A DNA stretch of 64,000 nt from Pseudomonas fluorescens (GTDB lineage Bacteria > Pseudomonadota > Gammaproteobacteria > Pseudomonadales > Pseudomonadaceae): positions 1-64,000 of the forward strand of contig NZ_KZ478001.1 of the NCBI RefSeq assembly GCF_002837185.1. Direction: 5' to 3'. Positions 8,923 to 18,536 of the stretch are shown piece by piece. Numbering within the stretch: the stretch's first letter is position 1; each line of letters begins with the position of its first letter. The translations under genes and the position numbers were made by a program. A model generated the notes under the pieces. That model was not told where the DNA came from. It saw only the letters and a program-made list of their open reading frames with translations, and made no database searches.

Positions 8923-9368
8923 AGCTGTGGATCTTGCGCCACGGTGAAGCCGAGGCACACGCTCGCACCGACGCCGAGCGCAACCTGACCGCGCACGGCA
9001 GGGCCGACGTGTTGCGCAGCGCTGCGCACCTGATCGGCCAGCCGCTCAGCGCCATCATCGCCAGCCCCTATGTGCGGGCGCAGCAGACGGCGCACCTGGT
9101 GCGCGAGGCGCTGGGCTTCGAGCCGGACATTCGCACGGTGCCGTGGCTGACGCCGGAGGGCAACCCGTTGCAGGTGTTGGAACAGCTCGAGACCGATGAC
9201 AATGTGCTGCTGGTCAGCCATCAGCCGTTGGTGGGTAGCCTGATCAGCGTTGCGCAGCATGGTCATCAGCGCCAGCCAGAGCCGATGCACACCGCCAGCC
9301 TGGCGGAGCTGGAAGGGGATTTCCCGCTGGCCGGGCTGATGAGCCTGGTCAGCGTAAAAAATCCGTAG
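8919..9368 (+). CDS. sixA: Phosphohistidine phosphatase SixA
   Basis: 149 aa of the histidine-phosphatase (RHG) superfamily. The N-terminal LRHGEAE gives the phospho-acceptor His8, and further motifs are IIASPYVRAQQTA and LLVSHQPLVGSL with the second catalytic His. SixA removes phosphate from phosphohistidine, in E. coli from ArcB Hpt and the PtsNPr system. The ATGA overlap with the DUF4389 gene indicates coupled translation. Confidence 0.93.
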   Translation: MKLWILRHGEAEAHARTDAERNLTAHGRADVLRSAAHLIGQPLSAIIASPYVRAQQTAHLVREALGFEPDIRTVPWLTPEGNPLQVLEQLETDDNVLLVSHQPLVGSLISVAQHGHQRQPEPMHTASLAELEGDFPLAGLMSLVSVKNP

Positions 9369-9447
9369 TCGATATCGACAGGTTGTGTGTGCGCTCTCTG
9401 ATTTGTGGCAGGATTAGGGTCGTAATAAAACCAATAAGGACACCCCT

Positions 9448-9891
9448 ATGAGCCTGTGGCGCACGCAACCGAATATCGAACAACTCAACGCGAGTCAGAA
9501 AAACACCATCGGTGAATTGCTGGACATTCGCTTCGAAAGCTTCGACGAGCAATCCCTCACCGCCAGCATGGTGGTCGACCACCGTACCCATCAGCCCTAC
9601 GGCCTGTTGCATGGCGGCGCCTCCGTGGTGCTGGCCGAAAGCGTAGGCTCCGTGGCGGCCTACCTGTGCGTCGATGCCAGCAAATTCTATTGCGTGGGCC
9701 TGGAGGTCAACGCCAATCACCTGCGCGGCGTGCGCAGCGGCCGAGTAACGGCGGTGGCCAAGGCCATCCATATTGGCCGCACGACCCAAGTGTGGGACAT
9801 CCGCCTGACCAATGACGAGGGCAAGGCCAGTTGCGTTTCGCGCCTGACCGTGGCCGTGGTGCCGCTGGGCGAGCAGCCACCGGCGCGATAG
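9448..9891 (+). CDS. Hotdog-fold acyl-CoA thioesterase (PaaI/EntH-like)
   Basis: 147 aa. The core MVVDHRTHQPYGLLHGGASVVLAESVGSVAA holds the HGG signature and the downstream acidic residue expected for hotdog thioesterases of the PaaI/YbdB kind. These hydrolyse aromatic or medium-chain acyl-CoA or acyl-carrier thioesters. The ribosome binding site is AATAAGGA before the ATG. The natural substrate is not readable. Confidence 0.92.
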   Translation: MSLWRTQPNIEQLNASQKNTIGELLDIRFESFDEQSLTASMVVDHRTHQPYGLLHGGASVVLAESVGSVAAYLCVDASKFYCVGLEVNANHLRGVRSGRVTAVAKAIHIGRTTQVWDIRLTNDEGKASCVSRLTVAVVPLGEQPPAR

Positions 9892-9988
9892 GCATGGCGT
9901 GAGTGTCATCATTCCTGGCGGTTACGGTCATTGCCGTAAGGGCCGGGCATGGTGACAATCGAGGTCTGTTTCTGTAGAGCGAGCCGGT

Positions 9989-10792
9989 ATGTCGCAGCAC
10001 GTGTTTTTCGCCCACGCCAATGGCTTTCCGTCGGCCACCTATGGCAAGTTGTTCGACGCCCTGGCCCCCGAGTATGCAGTGGCGCATCTGCCGCAGCACG
10101 GCCATGATCCCAGGTTTCCGGTGGACGATAACTGGCAGAACCTGGTGGATGAACTGATCCATCATCTGCAGCAGCAACCGGAGCCGGTATGGGGCGTCGG
10201 CCATTCCCTGGGCGGCGTGTTGCATTTGCATGCCGCGATGCGCTGCCCGCAACTGTACCGTGGCGTGGTGATGCTGGACTCTCCGGTGCTGACCCGCGCG
10301 GATCGCTGGGTGATTCGCGCCGCCAAACGCTTTGGCTTCATCGACCGCCTGACCCCGGCCGGACGCACCCTGGGCCGCCGTGAGGAATTCAGCGACCTGG
10401 ACGCCGCGCGCGCTTACTTCGCCGGCAAGACCCTGTTTCGGGGTTTCGACGCCGAGTGCTTTGAGGCGTATCTGCAACATGGCCTGCTGCAAGTGGGCGA
10501 CCGTCTGCGCTTGCGTTTCGACCCGGCGACCGAAATCAGCATCTATCGAGGCGTGCCTCACACCAGCCCCGGCCAGGTGCGCCAGTTGAAAGTGCCACTG
10601 GCGGTGGTGCGCGGCCGTCAGAGCCGTGTGGTGATGCGCCATCATGCCAGCGGCGTCGGTCGCCTGCCCATGGGTGAAATGCTCACCATGCCCGGCGGCC
10701 ATATGTTTCCCCTTGAGCGACCCCAGGACACCGCCACGTTGATCAAGAGTGTGTTTTCCCGCTGGCAGGCCCGTGAGCGCAGCTGCGCATGA
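9989..10792 (+). CDS. Alpha/beta hydrolase
   Basis: 267 aa cytoplasmic alpha/beta hydrolase. The nucleophile elbow GVGHSLGG puts Ser73 at the catalytic position, HANGFPSATY forms the oxyanion region, and a terminal His lies in MPGGHMFPLERP. It is the first of two adjacent hydrolases, overlapping the next gene by 4 bases. The pair resembles the hydrolase pair found near gpsA/fabA in other pseudomonads (PA1621/PA1622 by recollection). Substrate unknown. Confidence 0.9.
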   Translation: MSQHVFFAHANGFPSATYGKLFDALAPEYAVAHLPQHGHDPRFPVDDNWQNLVDELIHHLQQQPEPVWGVGHSLGGVLHLHAAMRCPQLYRGVVMLDSPVLTRADRWVIRAAKRFGFIDRLTPAGRTLGRREEFSDLDAARAYFAGKTLFRGFDAECFEAYLQHGLLQVGDRLRLRFDPATEISIYRGVPHTSPGQVRQLKVPLAVVRGRQSRVVMRHHASGVGRLPMGEMLTMPGGHMFPLERPQDTATLIKSVFSRWQARERSCA

Positions 10793-11643
10793 GCACGCCC
10801 GTGGAAGAAGTACGCCTGAGCCTGCCGCATATCGAGCTGGCCGCGCATCTATTTGGACCTGAAGATGGTTTGCCGGTCATTGCCCTGCATGGCTGGCTGG
10901 ACAACGCCAACAGTTTTGCGCGCCTGGCGCCCAAGCTGCAGGGTGTGCGCATTGTCGCCCTGGATATGGCCGGCCACGGGCACTCGGCGCATCGTCCGCC
11001 GGGAGCCGGTTATGCCTTGTGGGATTACGTGCACGATGTATTGCACGTGGCCGAACAACTGGGTTGGCAACGTTTTGCATTACTTGGCCATTCCCTGGGC
11101 GCCATCGTCTCCCTGGTGCTCGCCGGGGCGTTACCGGAGCGCGTGACGCATCTTGGATTGATCGACGGGGTGATCCCGCCGACTGCCGACGGCGAGAACG
11201 CAGCCGAGCGGCTGGGCATGGCCTTGCAGGCGCAATTGAGCCTGCAAGACAAGCGCAAGCCGGTGTACGCCAGCCTGGACCGGGCGGTCGAGGCGCGCAT
11301 GCATGGCGTGGTCGCGGTCAGCCGCGAAGCCGCAGAACTGCTGGCCCAGCGCGGTTTGATGCCGGTGCCGGGTGGCTATACCTGGCGCAGCGACAGTCGC
11401 CTGACCCTGGCATCACCGATGCGCCTGACCGACGAACAGGCCATGGCTTTCGTACGACGAGTGAGCTGCCCTACGCAGTTGGTGGTGGCGGCTGAGGGCA
11501 TGGTGGCGAAACATCCTGAATTGCTTTCACGGCTGCCCTTTACCGTGACGACGCTGCCGGGTGGTCATCATTTGCACCTGAATGACGAACCCGGTGCGGT
11601 TCTTGTTGCAGACTGTTTCAATCGGTTCTTCTCCGCGCCTTGA
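10789..11643 (+). CDS. Alpha/beta hydrolase
   Basis: 284 aa. It has an IALHGWLDNANSFARLAP oxyanion block, ALDMAGHGHS, a nucleophile elbow LLGHSLGA with Ser102, and the catalytic His in LPGGHHLHLND. Its ATGA start overlaps the preceding hydrolase stop, so both are probably made from one message. It is distinct in sequence from its neighbour, so not a recent tandem duplicate. Confidence 0.9.
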   Translation: MSTPVEEVRLSLPHIELAAHLFGPEDGLPVIALHGWLDNANSFARLAPKLQGVRIVALDMAGHGHSAHRPPGAGYALWDYVHDVLHVAEQLGWQRFALLGHSLGAIVSLVLAGALPERVTHLGLIDGVIPPTADGENAAERLGMALQAQLSLQDKRKPVYASLDRAVEARMHGVVAVSREAAELLAQRGLMPVPGGYTWRSDSRLTLASPMRLTDEQAMAFVRRVSCPTQLVVAAEGMVAKHPELLSRLPFTVTTLPGGHHLHLNDEPGAVLVADCFNRFFSAP

Positions 11644-11745
11644 CTTGGCGCGGTCAACTGCCGAGGCTGGGCGGATTGAAAGGGAGTCAACCATGCACCA
11701 TCTTCAAACCGCTGCGACCCTCCATGGCCACGGCTCAGTGATCCG

Positions 11746-12564
11746 ATGAGCCTGGGTAAAGGATGTTTACGTGCCCTTGGGCTGTGCTGTTTCAGCCCGC
11801 TCGTGTTCGCCGCCGATGTGCCGGGAAGCCAGGACTTACCGGCCATTGCCCGCCAGGTGGACGCGCAGATCGTCGACTATCGCCCCGCTGAAGACCGCGA
11901 ACGCATCTACCCCATGGGCGCGATCCGCAAGATCAGCGGCCAATTGCGTTCCGAAGGCCAGGCCACGGCACGCGGTCAAACCACGGCGATCACCTACGAG
12001 CTGCCTGCCGAACACAGCTCCAGCGCCGCCTTTACCGCCACCCGCGAAGCCCTGCAGGCCAAGGGCGCGCAGTTGCTGTTCTGGTGCCAGGCCCGCGACT
12101 GTGGCGAAAGCAGCCTGTGGGCCAACGAAGTGTTCGGCAACGCCAAGCTGGTAGGGGCCGATGGCCAGCAGGAATATCTGCTTCTGCGTCTGGCGGCCCC
12201 GCAGGACAACGCGCTGGTGGCGCTGTACGGCATCACCCGGGGCAATCGCCGCGCCTATCTGCATGTCGAGCAGATGGACGCCAGCACGCCGCTGGGGAAT
12301 CTTCTGCCCACCTCGGCAACGCTGTTGCGTGAGTTGAAAAGTACCGGTGAACTGGACTTCCCCGCGCTCGGCGCCGAGCCAGACGACACGTGGCTTACGT
12401 TGATCTCCAGGGGGCTGAACCTCGACACCACCTTGCGTGTCAGCCTGTCCGGTCCCAACGCCGAAGCCTGGCGTCAGGGGCTGATCGACAATGGTGTGCG
12501 CGCCGCACGCCTGGAAAACAGCCCGGGTGACGCCGAGGGCCTGCACGTGCGTCTGATACGCTAA
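11746..12564 (+). CDS. DUF4892 family exported protein
   Basis: 272 aa with a signal peptide (ALGLCCFSPLVFAADVPG), hence periplasmic or envelope-located. The body includes the conserved-looking QLLFWCQARDCGESSLWANEVFGNA segment with two cysteines seven residues apart, and a C-terminal OmpA-like half around NGVRAARLENSP. This matches the DUF4892 family present at this locus in Pseudomonas. Function unknown. Confidence 0.82.
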   Translation: MSLGKGCLRALGLCCFSPLVFAADVPGSQDLPAIARQVDAQIVDYRPAEDRERIYPMGAIRKISGQLRSEGQATARGQTTAITYELPAEHSSSAAFTATREALQAKGAQLLFWCQARDCGESSLWANEVFGNAKLVGADGQQEYLLLRLAAPQDNALVALYGITRGNRRAYLHVEQMDASTPLGNLLPTSATLLRELKSTGELDFPALGAEPDDTWLTLISRGLNLDTTLRVSLSGPNAEAWRQGLIDNGVRAARLENSPGDAEGLHVRLIR

Positions 12565-12633
12565 CGTCACTGGGCGAACGGACCCGCGCTGTTCGCCTAA
12601 GCTGTCTTCTGCCGACTCTTTTCGAGATACCCG

Positions 12634-13638
12634 ATGCCCAATAACGATCGCCTGCTGGTGCAAATCCTGCTACTGGTGCTGTTTGGTGCCAGCTTCTGGG
12701 TCATGGCGCCGTTCTGGTCGGCGCTGTTCTGGGGCGCGGTGCTGGCGTTCGCGAGCTGGCCGCTGATGGTCCTGCTGACACGTGGGCTGGGTGGCCGTGA
12801 GTCGCTGGCAGCCGGTATCCTGACCTTGGGCTGGATGTTGCTGGTGGCGCTGCCGCTGGTGTGGCTGGGGTTCAACCTGGCGGACCATGTACGCGATGCT
12901 GTCGTGCTGATCAAGGATATCCAGGTCGACGGCCTGCCCAATGCGCCCACCTGGCTGGGCTCGATCCCGGTTATCGGTGAACGGCTGGTGGCGACATGGG
13001 ACAGCATCGACCAACAGGGCGCGGCGCTGATGCTCAGCATCAAGCCGTACCTCGGCCAGGTCGGCAACTGGTTGCTGGCGCGCAGTGCGCAGATTGGCGG
13101 CGGTATCCTCGAACTGACCTTGAGCCTGGTCTTTGTGTTCTTTTTCTACCGCGACGGACCGCGCCTGGCGATGTTCGTGCATCGGCTGCTTGAACGCCTG
13201 ATCGGCGACCGTGCCAGTTACTACATCGAACTGGTGGCGGGGACGGTGCAACGGGTGGTCAACGGCGTGATCGGCACGGCTGCGGCCCAGGCCGTGCTGG
13301 CGCTGATCGGTTTCCTGATCGCCGGGGTGCCCGGTGCGCTGCTGCTGGGCGGCGTGACGTTCCTGCTCAGCCTGATTCCCATGGGCCCGCCGCTGGTGTG
13401 GATCCCGGCCACGGCCTGGCTGGCGTGGAAGGGCGACTACACCTATGCAGTGTTCCTTGGCGTATGGGGCACCTTCATCATCAGCGGTGTCGACAACGTG
13501 CTCAAGCCTTACCTGATCAGCCGTGGCGGCAACCTGCCGCTGGTGATCGTGTTGCTGGGCGTGTTCGGCGGCTTGAACTGCTTTTTCCAGACAGGGTCTC
13601 AAGGATCAAAAATATCTGCATACAAATCAGTAGCTTGA
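12634..13638 (+). pseudogene. AI-2E/PerM-type permease, C-terminus replaced by inserted DNA
   Basis: The reading frame gives 334 aa. The first 314 or so look like a normal AI-2E family transporter (YdiK-type inner-membrane permease with a run of hydrophobic helices, ending in NLPLVIVLLGVFGG). In the family this is followed by a further glycine-rich helix and about 30 more residues. Here the frame instead continues with NCFFQTGSQGSKISAYKSVA, which is polar and unlike the family, from about base 13,575. Base composition turns AT-rich at the same point. I read it as the left junction of an inserted element. The missing 3' end was not found elsewhere in the window. Confidence 0.8.
13572..13580. 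other. Left junction of the inserted region (approximate)
   Basis: The permease coding sequence stops matching its family after GTGTTCGGCGGCTTGA and AT-rich sequence follows. A tyrosine-recombinase attachment core should lie here. I could not pair it with a second copy in the window, so the exact core is unknown. Confidence 0.55.
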
Positions 13639-13696
13639 TAATTTTATGATCTTGGAGATTTGACACCGTTTATTCGCAGGCTACGGTTAGGACGAT

Positions 13697-15823
13697 ATGT
13701 CCATTCCGAGTGCCGTCATGCGCGTCGAGATCACCAAAATTGCGATCAAATTCTCTTGGCCTTCGCAACGCGCCAGGAGCAAGGTCGGCTCAGCTCAGAT
13801 GAGATTTGTTCCGGGGATGGACAAGGAACAGCTTGAGAAGGTCGCCGATGCCATGACTTCTCTGTGCAACGGCATGAGCATATCCTTCATAAAGTTCTTC
13901 ATGCATTCTTTGGCTGAGATCTTTAGGAAGTTAACTAAGTCTCCAGGCAAATGGCCCGTAAGTGAAGAATGGCCTCTTGCGATTTATAATATTTATGCAG
14001 CTCAAATTCTTGAAGGAAAGGGGTCTCGTTCAGTAGAATCCAGCAGAACTCGTTGGTCTGGAGTTAAAAGAGTCTTTGAGAGTTTGATGCTCATCGGTTT
14101 AGTGCCAGCCATGAATCTTCCTGGTAAGGCTGGAACTAATAGTAAAAAAAGAAGCGATCCCAGCGCAGCTGAAGTATTGGGTGAGAGTTACGTGCCTATA
14201 TCGCCTGTAGGGATTTCGGATGTGACAATTCCTAAGTCCTATCTATGTGATTTGAACTACTCAAAAAATGATGAAGACTTTTTTGGCGCCATGCAAGCGC
14301 TCCTTCAGTCTGCCTCGGATACCGTGTTTCAAGTATCTAGAGCGTACTGGGATGAAATGCTGCGCTGTCATGAGGCAGGCGAGATTCTCCGAAGATCAGT
14401 AAGTCGGTCTGATTTATTGGTTGCTATGGAAGATTCGCAGTGGCAAGACGGTTCCCATAGTTGGAAGAATCATATCGCTTACCCTGGGACGCGCGAAGGA
14501 TTAGCCTATTTCCTGGGAGCGATAGAGTATCACTTCTTTGAAACTGGACAATTTACGCGCCTTGGTTTATCTGAAGCGAGGGAATTACCATTTCTACGGA
14601 GCTTAATGGGGAACTCCCGAACGCCTATATTGTTCTATGAGGGCTTGAGGAAGGAGTTGGGTGCGAAGGATGATGCAACCAATACGTTATGTAGAGCTCT
14701 TGGAGTATTAACTACTCGAGATTGCGCTGCCGCTACCTCCATCTTGATTCACGAGCAGCCTAGGTTCAACCCCGAGTCAATTGAGCGGGCAGATGCCTAC
14801 GACAGCAATGGCAAAACACTTATCTCAATCGTTTCTGAGGCACTATGGTTCGAAAGTGTTGGAGCACATACCAAACTCATCGAGTTCACAATACCAAAGG
14901 AGCGTGCTAAGGCTAGGAAGGGCGGGCTTCTGTCACCGATAGCTTCTGAGATGTTTTTTGATGTGGAACGCCTTACTAGCCGCCTTAGGGAAAAAGCTAA
15001 ATGTGACCAGCCAGATATTTCTAGGAAGCTCTTTCTCGTCGGCTCTCAACATGGTTTTGGCCATGTTGGCCGGGTCGGCACTTATTTTAATTCTCGTCAT
15101 AAACCTAGCGTATTGGCAAAGATGAGCAAGGAGCTTGAGCAGGCGGGTTTTGATAGCCACAATTTTCAGCTATCAAAGGTCAGAAACACTCAAGGCATTC
15201 TCGTCTGGCTCCGAACTGGATCCTTAGCTGCAATGGCTGCATCGATGGGGAATTCCATCCAGGTAGTTCTTGAAAATTATATTCCTGACTGGGTTTACCG
15301 TCGGATGTTGATTCGCGTGGCTCGAAGGTTTCAGCAAAAATTGATAGTCCTAGCTACTGCTGGATCTCCTTGGCAGCTGTCAGTTTCGGATTTTTATGAT
15401 CAAGAAGGCCTAAAGAATCTGGTGCTCGAATTGCTCTCGACGGGGCACCCAGGAAGTCCGCTTGCGAAGGCGTTTCATAAAGCGTACGCAAGTTCAGATG
15501 ATTCTGGTCTGGCCGCCGTTCCGGAGGGCGAGGCCTACATATCGTTATCTCCTGAATCAGTAGCGGCCCTCGAGGTTTTTGTGCGGGCGGGTTCAAGCGC
15601 GGGTTACCTGGGGAATGATGACCTCGCTACGAAACTCTACGATCTTTATGATTTGATCTATGCAGCTGTTCAATCTGTCGAGCTAGATAACGTTGATTCA
15701 GCTATCGCTGAGTTGATTTCCGGAGGCTCTCGGGCGCAGCTCAAAGCTATTTGGAAGAAGTCTCGAGAATACGTTTCGGTGTTCGAGGCCAAAGTCAAAA
15801 ACCCGCTGATTAGGGATTCTTAA
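13697..15823 (+). CDS. Large tyrosine-recombinase-like protein (708 aa)
   Basis: First gene of the mobile module. The C-terminal third resembles a tyrosine recombinase core: a lysine-rich turn near IPKERAKARKGG, then LSKVRNTQGILVWLRTGSLAAMAASMGNS, which parallels the HxxR...G(H/N) helices, and a candidate nucleophile Tyr in VVLENYIPD. The usual His before the second Arg is replaced by Ser/Lys, and GHS by GNS, so activity may be altered. The N-terminal 400 residues are unrecognised. The ATG at 13697 follows TTAGGACGAT. It ends 1 base before the next gene. Noticeably less GC-rich than the core genes. Confidence 0.7.
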   Translation: MSIPSAVMRVEITKIAIKFSWPSQRARSKVGSAQMRFVPGMDKEQLEKVADAMTSLCNGMSISFIKFFMHSLAEIFRKLTKSPGKWPVSEEWPLAIYNIYAAQILEGKGSRSVESSRTRWSGVKRVFESLMLIGLVPAMNLPGKAGTNSKKRSDPSAAEVLGESYVPISPVGISDVTIPKSYLCDLNYSKNDEDFFGAMQALLQSASDTVFQVSRAYWDEMLRCHEAGEILRRSVSRSDLLVAMEDSQWQDGSHSWKNHIAYPGTREGLAYFLGAIEYHFFETGQFTRLGLSEARELPFLRSLMGNSRTPILFYEGLRKELGAKDDATNTLCRALGVLTTRDCAAATSILIHEQPRFNPESIERADAYDSNGKTLISIVSEALWFESVGAHTKLIEFTIPKERAKARKGGLLSPIASEMFFDVERLTSRLREKAKCDQPDISRKLFLVGSQHGFGHVGRVGTYFNSRHKPSVLAKMSKELEQAGFDSHNFQLSKVRNTQGILVWLRTGSLAAMAASMGNSIQVVLENYIPDWVYRRMLIRVARRFQQKLIVLATAGSPWQLSVSDFYDQEGLKNLVLELLSTGHPGSPLAKAFHKAYASSDDSGLAAVPEGEAYISLSPESVAALEVFVRAGSSAGYLGNDDLATKLYDLYDLIYAAVQSVELDNVDSAIAELISGGSRAQLKAIWKKSREYVSVFEAKVKNPLIRDS

Positions 15824-15824
15824 G

Positions 15825-17996
15825 ATGAAATATTCTGCGGGTCAAATCTCTGAACAAGAAGTTGAAGAAATGCTCGCAGAGGCTCGAGCTATCTTTTTTC
15901 CTCCCGACTTTCCTTCCGCCAGTGGTGCCGATTGGCTTTTAGAGGGTAGCTTCAGTTCGGCGCTTTGGAAAACCAAGAATGGCGATAAAGAATTCTATGA
16001 TGGTCATTGGCATCATACCTGCAATATTGATTTTAATCGGATGCTGCCTGATTACTCAACCTTAATGGATGTTGACAACGCAAAATGTCTCGATGCACTC
16101 CAGAAGTGGGCTTTCGCGCTTCGTTGCGGTTGGGTGGGCTCTGCTGTAGCTCCTGCTCGTTGGGCATATGCATGTAGCTGGGGCTTTAACTTTACTTCAT
16201 GGTTGTATCTTCGAAAGGAAAGCTTTAAGCCTACAGAAGTAGGTTTTGGTCTTGTCGAAAAAGATGATGTCAAGCTTCTCATGGAGGAACTTTCGCAGGG
16301 TGGGTGGGTGCGCGCGCTTAAAATTATTCAGCGTAGCTATATCGCCATGTACAAGCTCGCGTTTGGAGTTGATCCTGATCCCTCCGAAGTGGATATGCTT
16401 CCAGACGTAAAGGCAAGCGTATTGCATCGAATAGTGGAGTCGTTGGAAAACGATGGCTGTTACATTAAACGTGATAAAACGGATCAAAGAATCATTTCTC
16501 GGACTTATTTGTGTGAACAAATAGGTTGTACTATGCGGGTTCTGGATGGCCGCGAAGTACGAAGTTTTCTGCGTTTTTTTGAGCATCAGGAGAATATGAG
16601 CAAGGTTCTTATCCCGGGCGCGCAGCGCACAAAACATCCTAACGCCAAAAATCTATTGCTTGATATGGACATAGTGCGCCCTACTCGGGCTGCGATGAAT
16701 CAACATGTCAACAACTGTCAGCAGTTTTTCGCCGGCGGTTCTATGCCTGGAATTGAAATGCCGTCTCTGACTTTCAGGCGTGGTGAGCTGATAAAAGAGC
16801 TTGAGCCAGAATTAGCGCCTGGGGTGCATCAAAAACTGGTTCCATTGTCACAAGCACTAGCCTCATTGAATGAGGCAGCTTTATGGATTTCAGAATATGG
16901 CGATGCTTTAGTGGATGTCATAGCCAATCACCTTGTGGATCGAGCTATTGTTGATATCGATTTTGTAGATCTCGCATATGGTGCTAGGTTCAAATTGAAG
17001 CAAGAGGCCTTCACGGCACAAATCTGTAAATTGGGTATGAAGGAGCAACATGTCCCCGTCGGCTTCGGTTTGGTGAAATCGCTAGGGTTAATAGCGCCGC
17101 ATCTAAGCGGCGAACGGCAGCCAAAAAAAGGGAGCCTTAGCCTAACGCAGGCTCTCTATATCTTAATCGGCGCATGCGCATACGCAATTGCAGTAATGAA
17201 GCCGATGCGAGACGGTGAATTGGGGATGATCGAATACGACTGCGTACTCCGAGACGATAAGTCTGGTGGGTGCTTCCTTAAGGTTCCTGTTGAAAAATCT
17301 GGTGACTTAGGATTATTAGACGAAGCGCTTCGTCCTATTCCTTACCTTACATACAAGGCTATCACCATTTTGCAAAAGCTCGGCGATTTCACCGCTAGGT
17401 TTTTCTATGGTGACGATGCGCGTCCAACTCGGCTTTTCTATTTTCCGAGTCTAGAGGGATTCAGCCCTCCGGTGAATGGTGCACCGAGAAAAAGGATCAA
17501 CAGGTGCATGGATTGGCTTTGTGAATATATTAACTTTCCTCTTGATGCGCATGGTCGTCGTCACTACTTTCGCATTCATGAGCTCAGAAAATTCCATCTT
17601 CTAATGTTGAACTGGGACGACCGACTCCACGGTTGGGAGTGTGGGGCGTGGATGGCTGCCCATAAGGACGCAAGTCACATGCAAGCCTATACAGACGCTA
17701 ACGTTGATGGCAGGGAATTGTCAGAGTGGGAAGCTGAGTATGTCGAAGAAAAAATTCTAGACTTGGAGTTGAATGGTTCGATCGAGCAATCTGGTGACCT
17801 GGCGAAACTGTATGGCAAGGTTAAGGCGCACTTCAATGTCAACAAAGTTTCGAGCCTTCCTGGTGCCAAGTTTAAATCGTATCTCAAAATGATGCTTGCG
17901 TCAGGAGATTTTGAGGTGGTGCCGATTGAGGTTCCAGGTGCGGATGGGATGATGATTGACTTGTTACTAATAGCAAAGGAGATTGTTAATGAATAA
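15825..17996 (+). CDS. Large tyrosine recombinase/integrase (723 aa)
   Basis: Second recombinase gene, one base after the first. The complete catalytic set is visible near the C-terminus: the first Arg in KPMRDGELGMIEYD, Lys in KVPVEKSGD, HELRKFH for the HxxR box, AAHKDASHMQAYTD for the second His and the nucleophile Tyr. The long N-terminal region (about 450 aa) is not recognised. It overlaps the following 181 aa gene by 14 bases, showing tight coupling. A plausible active integrase, but its partners and target are unknown. Confidence 0.78.
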   Translation: MKYSAGQISEQEVEEMLAEARAIFFPPDFPSASGADWLLEGSFSSALWKTKNGDKEFYDGHWHHTCNIDFNRMLPDYSTLMDVDNAKCLDALQKWAFALRCGWVGSAVAPARWAYACSWGFNFTSWLYLRKESFKPTEVGFGLVEKDDVKLLMEELSQGGWVRALKIIQRSYIAMYKLAFGVDPDPSEVDMLPDVKASVLHRIVESLENDGCYIKRDKTDQRIISRTYLCEQIGCTMRVLDGREVRSFLRFFEHQENMSKVLIPGAQRTKHPNAKNLLLDMDIVRPTRAAMNQHVNNCQQFFAGGSMPGIEMPSLTFRRGELIKELEPELAPGVHQKLVPLSQALASLNEAALWISEYGDALVDVIANHLVDRAIVDIDFVDLAYGARFKLKQEAFTAQICKLGMKEQHVPVGFGLVKSLGLIAPHLSGERQPKKGSLSLTQALYILIGACAYAIAVMKPMRDGELGMIEYDCVLRDDKSGGCFLKVPVEKSGDLGLLDEALRPIPYLTYKAITILQKLGDFTARFFYGDDARPTRLFYFPSLEGFSPPVNGAPRKRINRCMDWLCEYINFPLDAHGRRHYFRIHELRKFHLLMLNWDDRLHGWECGAWMAAHKDASHMQAYTDANVDGRELSEWEAEYVEEKILDLELNGSIEQSGDLAKLYGKVKAHFNVNKVSSLPGAKFKSYLKMMLASGDFEVVPIEVPGADGMMIDLLLIAKEIVNE

Positions 17997-18528
17997 GCTT
18001 GAAAACGTGAGGCGCAGATTGCAATGGCTTCATCGAGTTCTAGATGAGGGGCTCCTGTTGAACGAGACAGAGTCTTCGGCTTTGAGAACGGCCAAGGGTT
18101 TCTGCGCTTTAGATGTCAGCGATGAGTTTTCTCCGATTTCATACAATACTGTAAAGAGCGTGTTAACGAAAGCGGGCCTCAAAGAGTTTAGGGCGCACCC
18201 CTATGGAAGTAATCTACAGTATTTCCTAGAGATGAGGGCGGCCTGCTACGAATCTGTGAAAGATATGAAACCCTCGCCGCTTGAGAAGAAGGCGCTCACT
18301 GTCGCTGATTGGAAGGAGCATTATAGGAATGTGCTTTGGCATGGTAATTTATGTTCGGAAGCTTACTTGGCTCTACGCCGAGACATACAGGGTGTTTTGG
18401 ATCGATCCGCAGATCAAATGCTCGATTATAAGCGTATTGAACGGGCTTTGCAGAAGTCATCCGCAACATATTTTAAAATAGTCTCCGCAACCCCAGAGCC
18501 TTTTTCACCTGAACTTAAAGTCGTTTAG
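17983..18528 (+). CDS. Small unknown protein within the recombinase module (181 aa)
   Basis: Unrecognised, soluble, mostly helical-looking and rich in charged residues (MLMNKLENVRRRLQWLHRVL at the start). It overlaps the preceding integrase by 14 bases and ends 8 bases before the next recombinase, so it belongs to the module. A likely start is the ATG at 17989 (MNKLENV), seven bases after GGAGATTG. Small accessory proteins accompany multi-recombinase elements such as Tn554 (TnpC) and the gamma-mobile-trio elements (GmtX). Equivalence here is only positional. Confidence 0.65.
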   Translation: MLMNKLENVRRRLQWLHRVLDEGLLLNETESSALRTAKGFCALDVSDEFSPISYNTVKSVLTKAGLKEFRAHPYGSNLQYFLEMRAACYESVKDMKPSPLEKKALTVADWKEHYRNVLWHGNLCSEAYLALRRDIQGVLDRSADQMLDYKRIERALQKSSATYFKIVSATPEPFSPELKVV

Positions 18529-18536
18529 GAGGGGGT

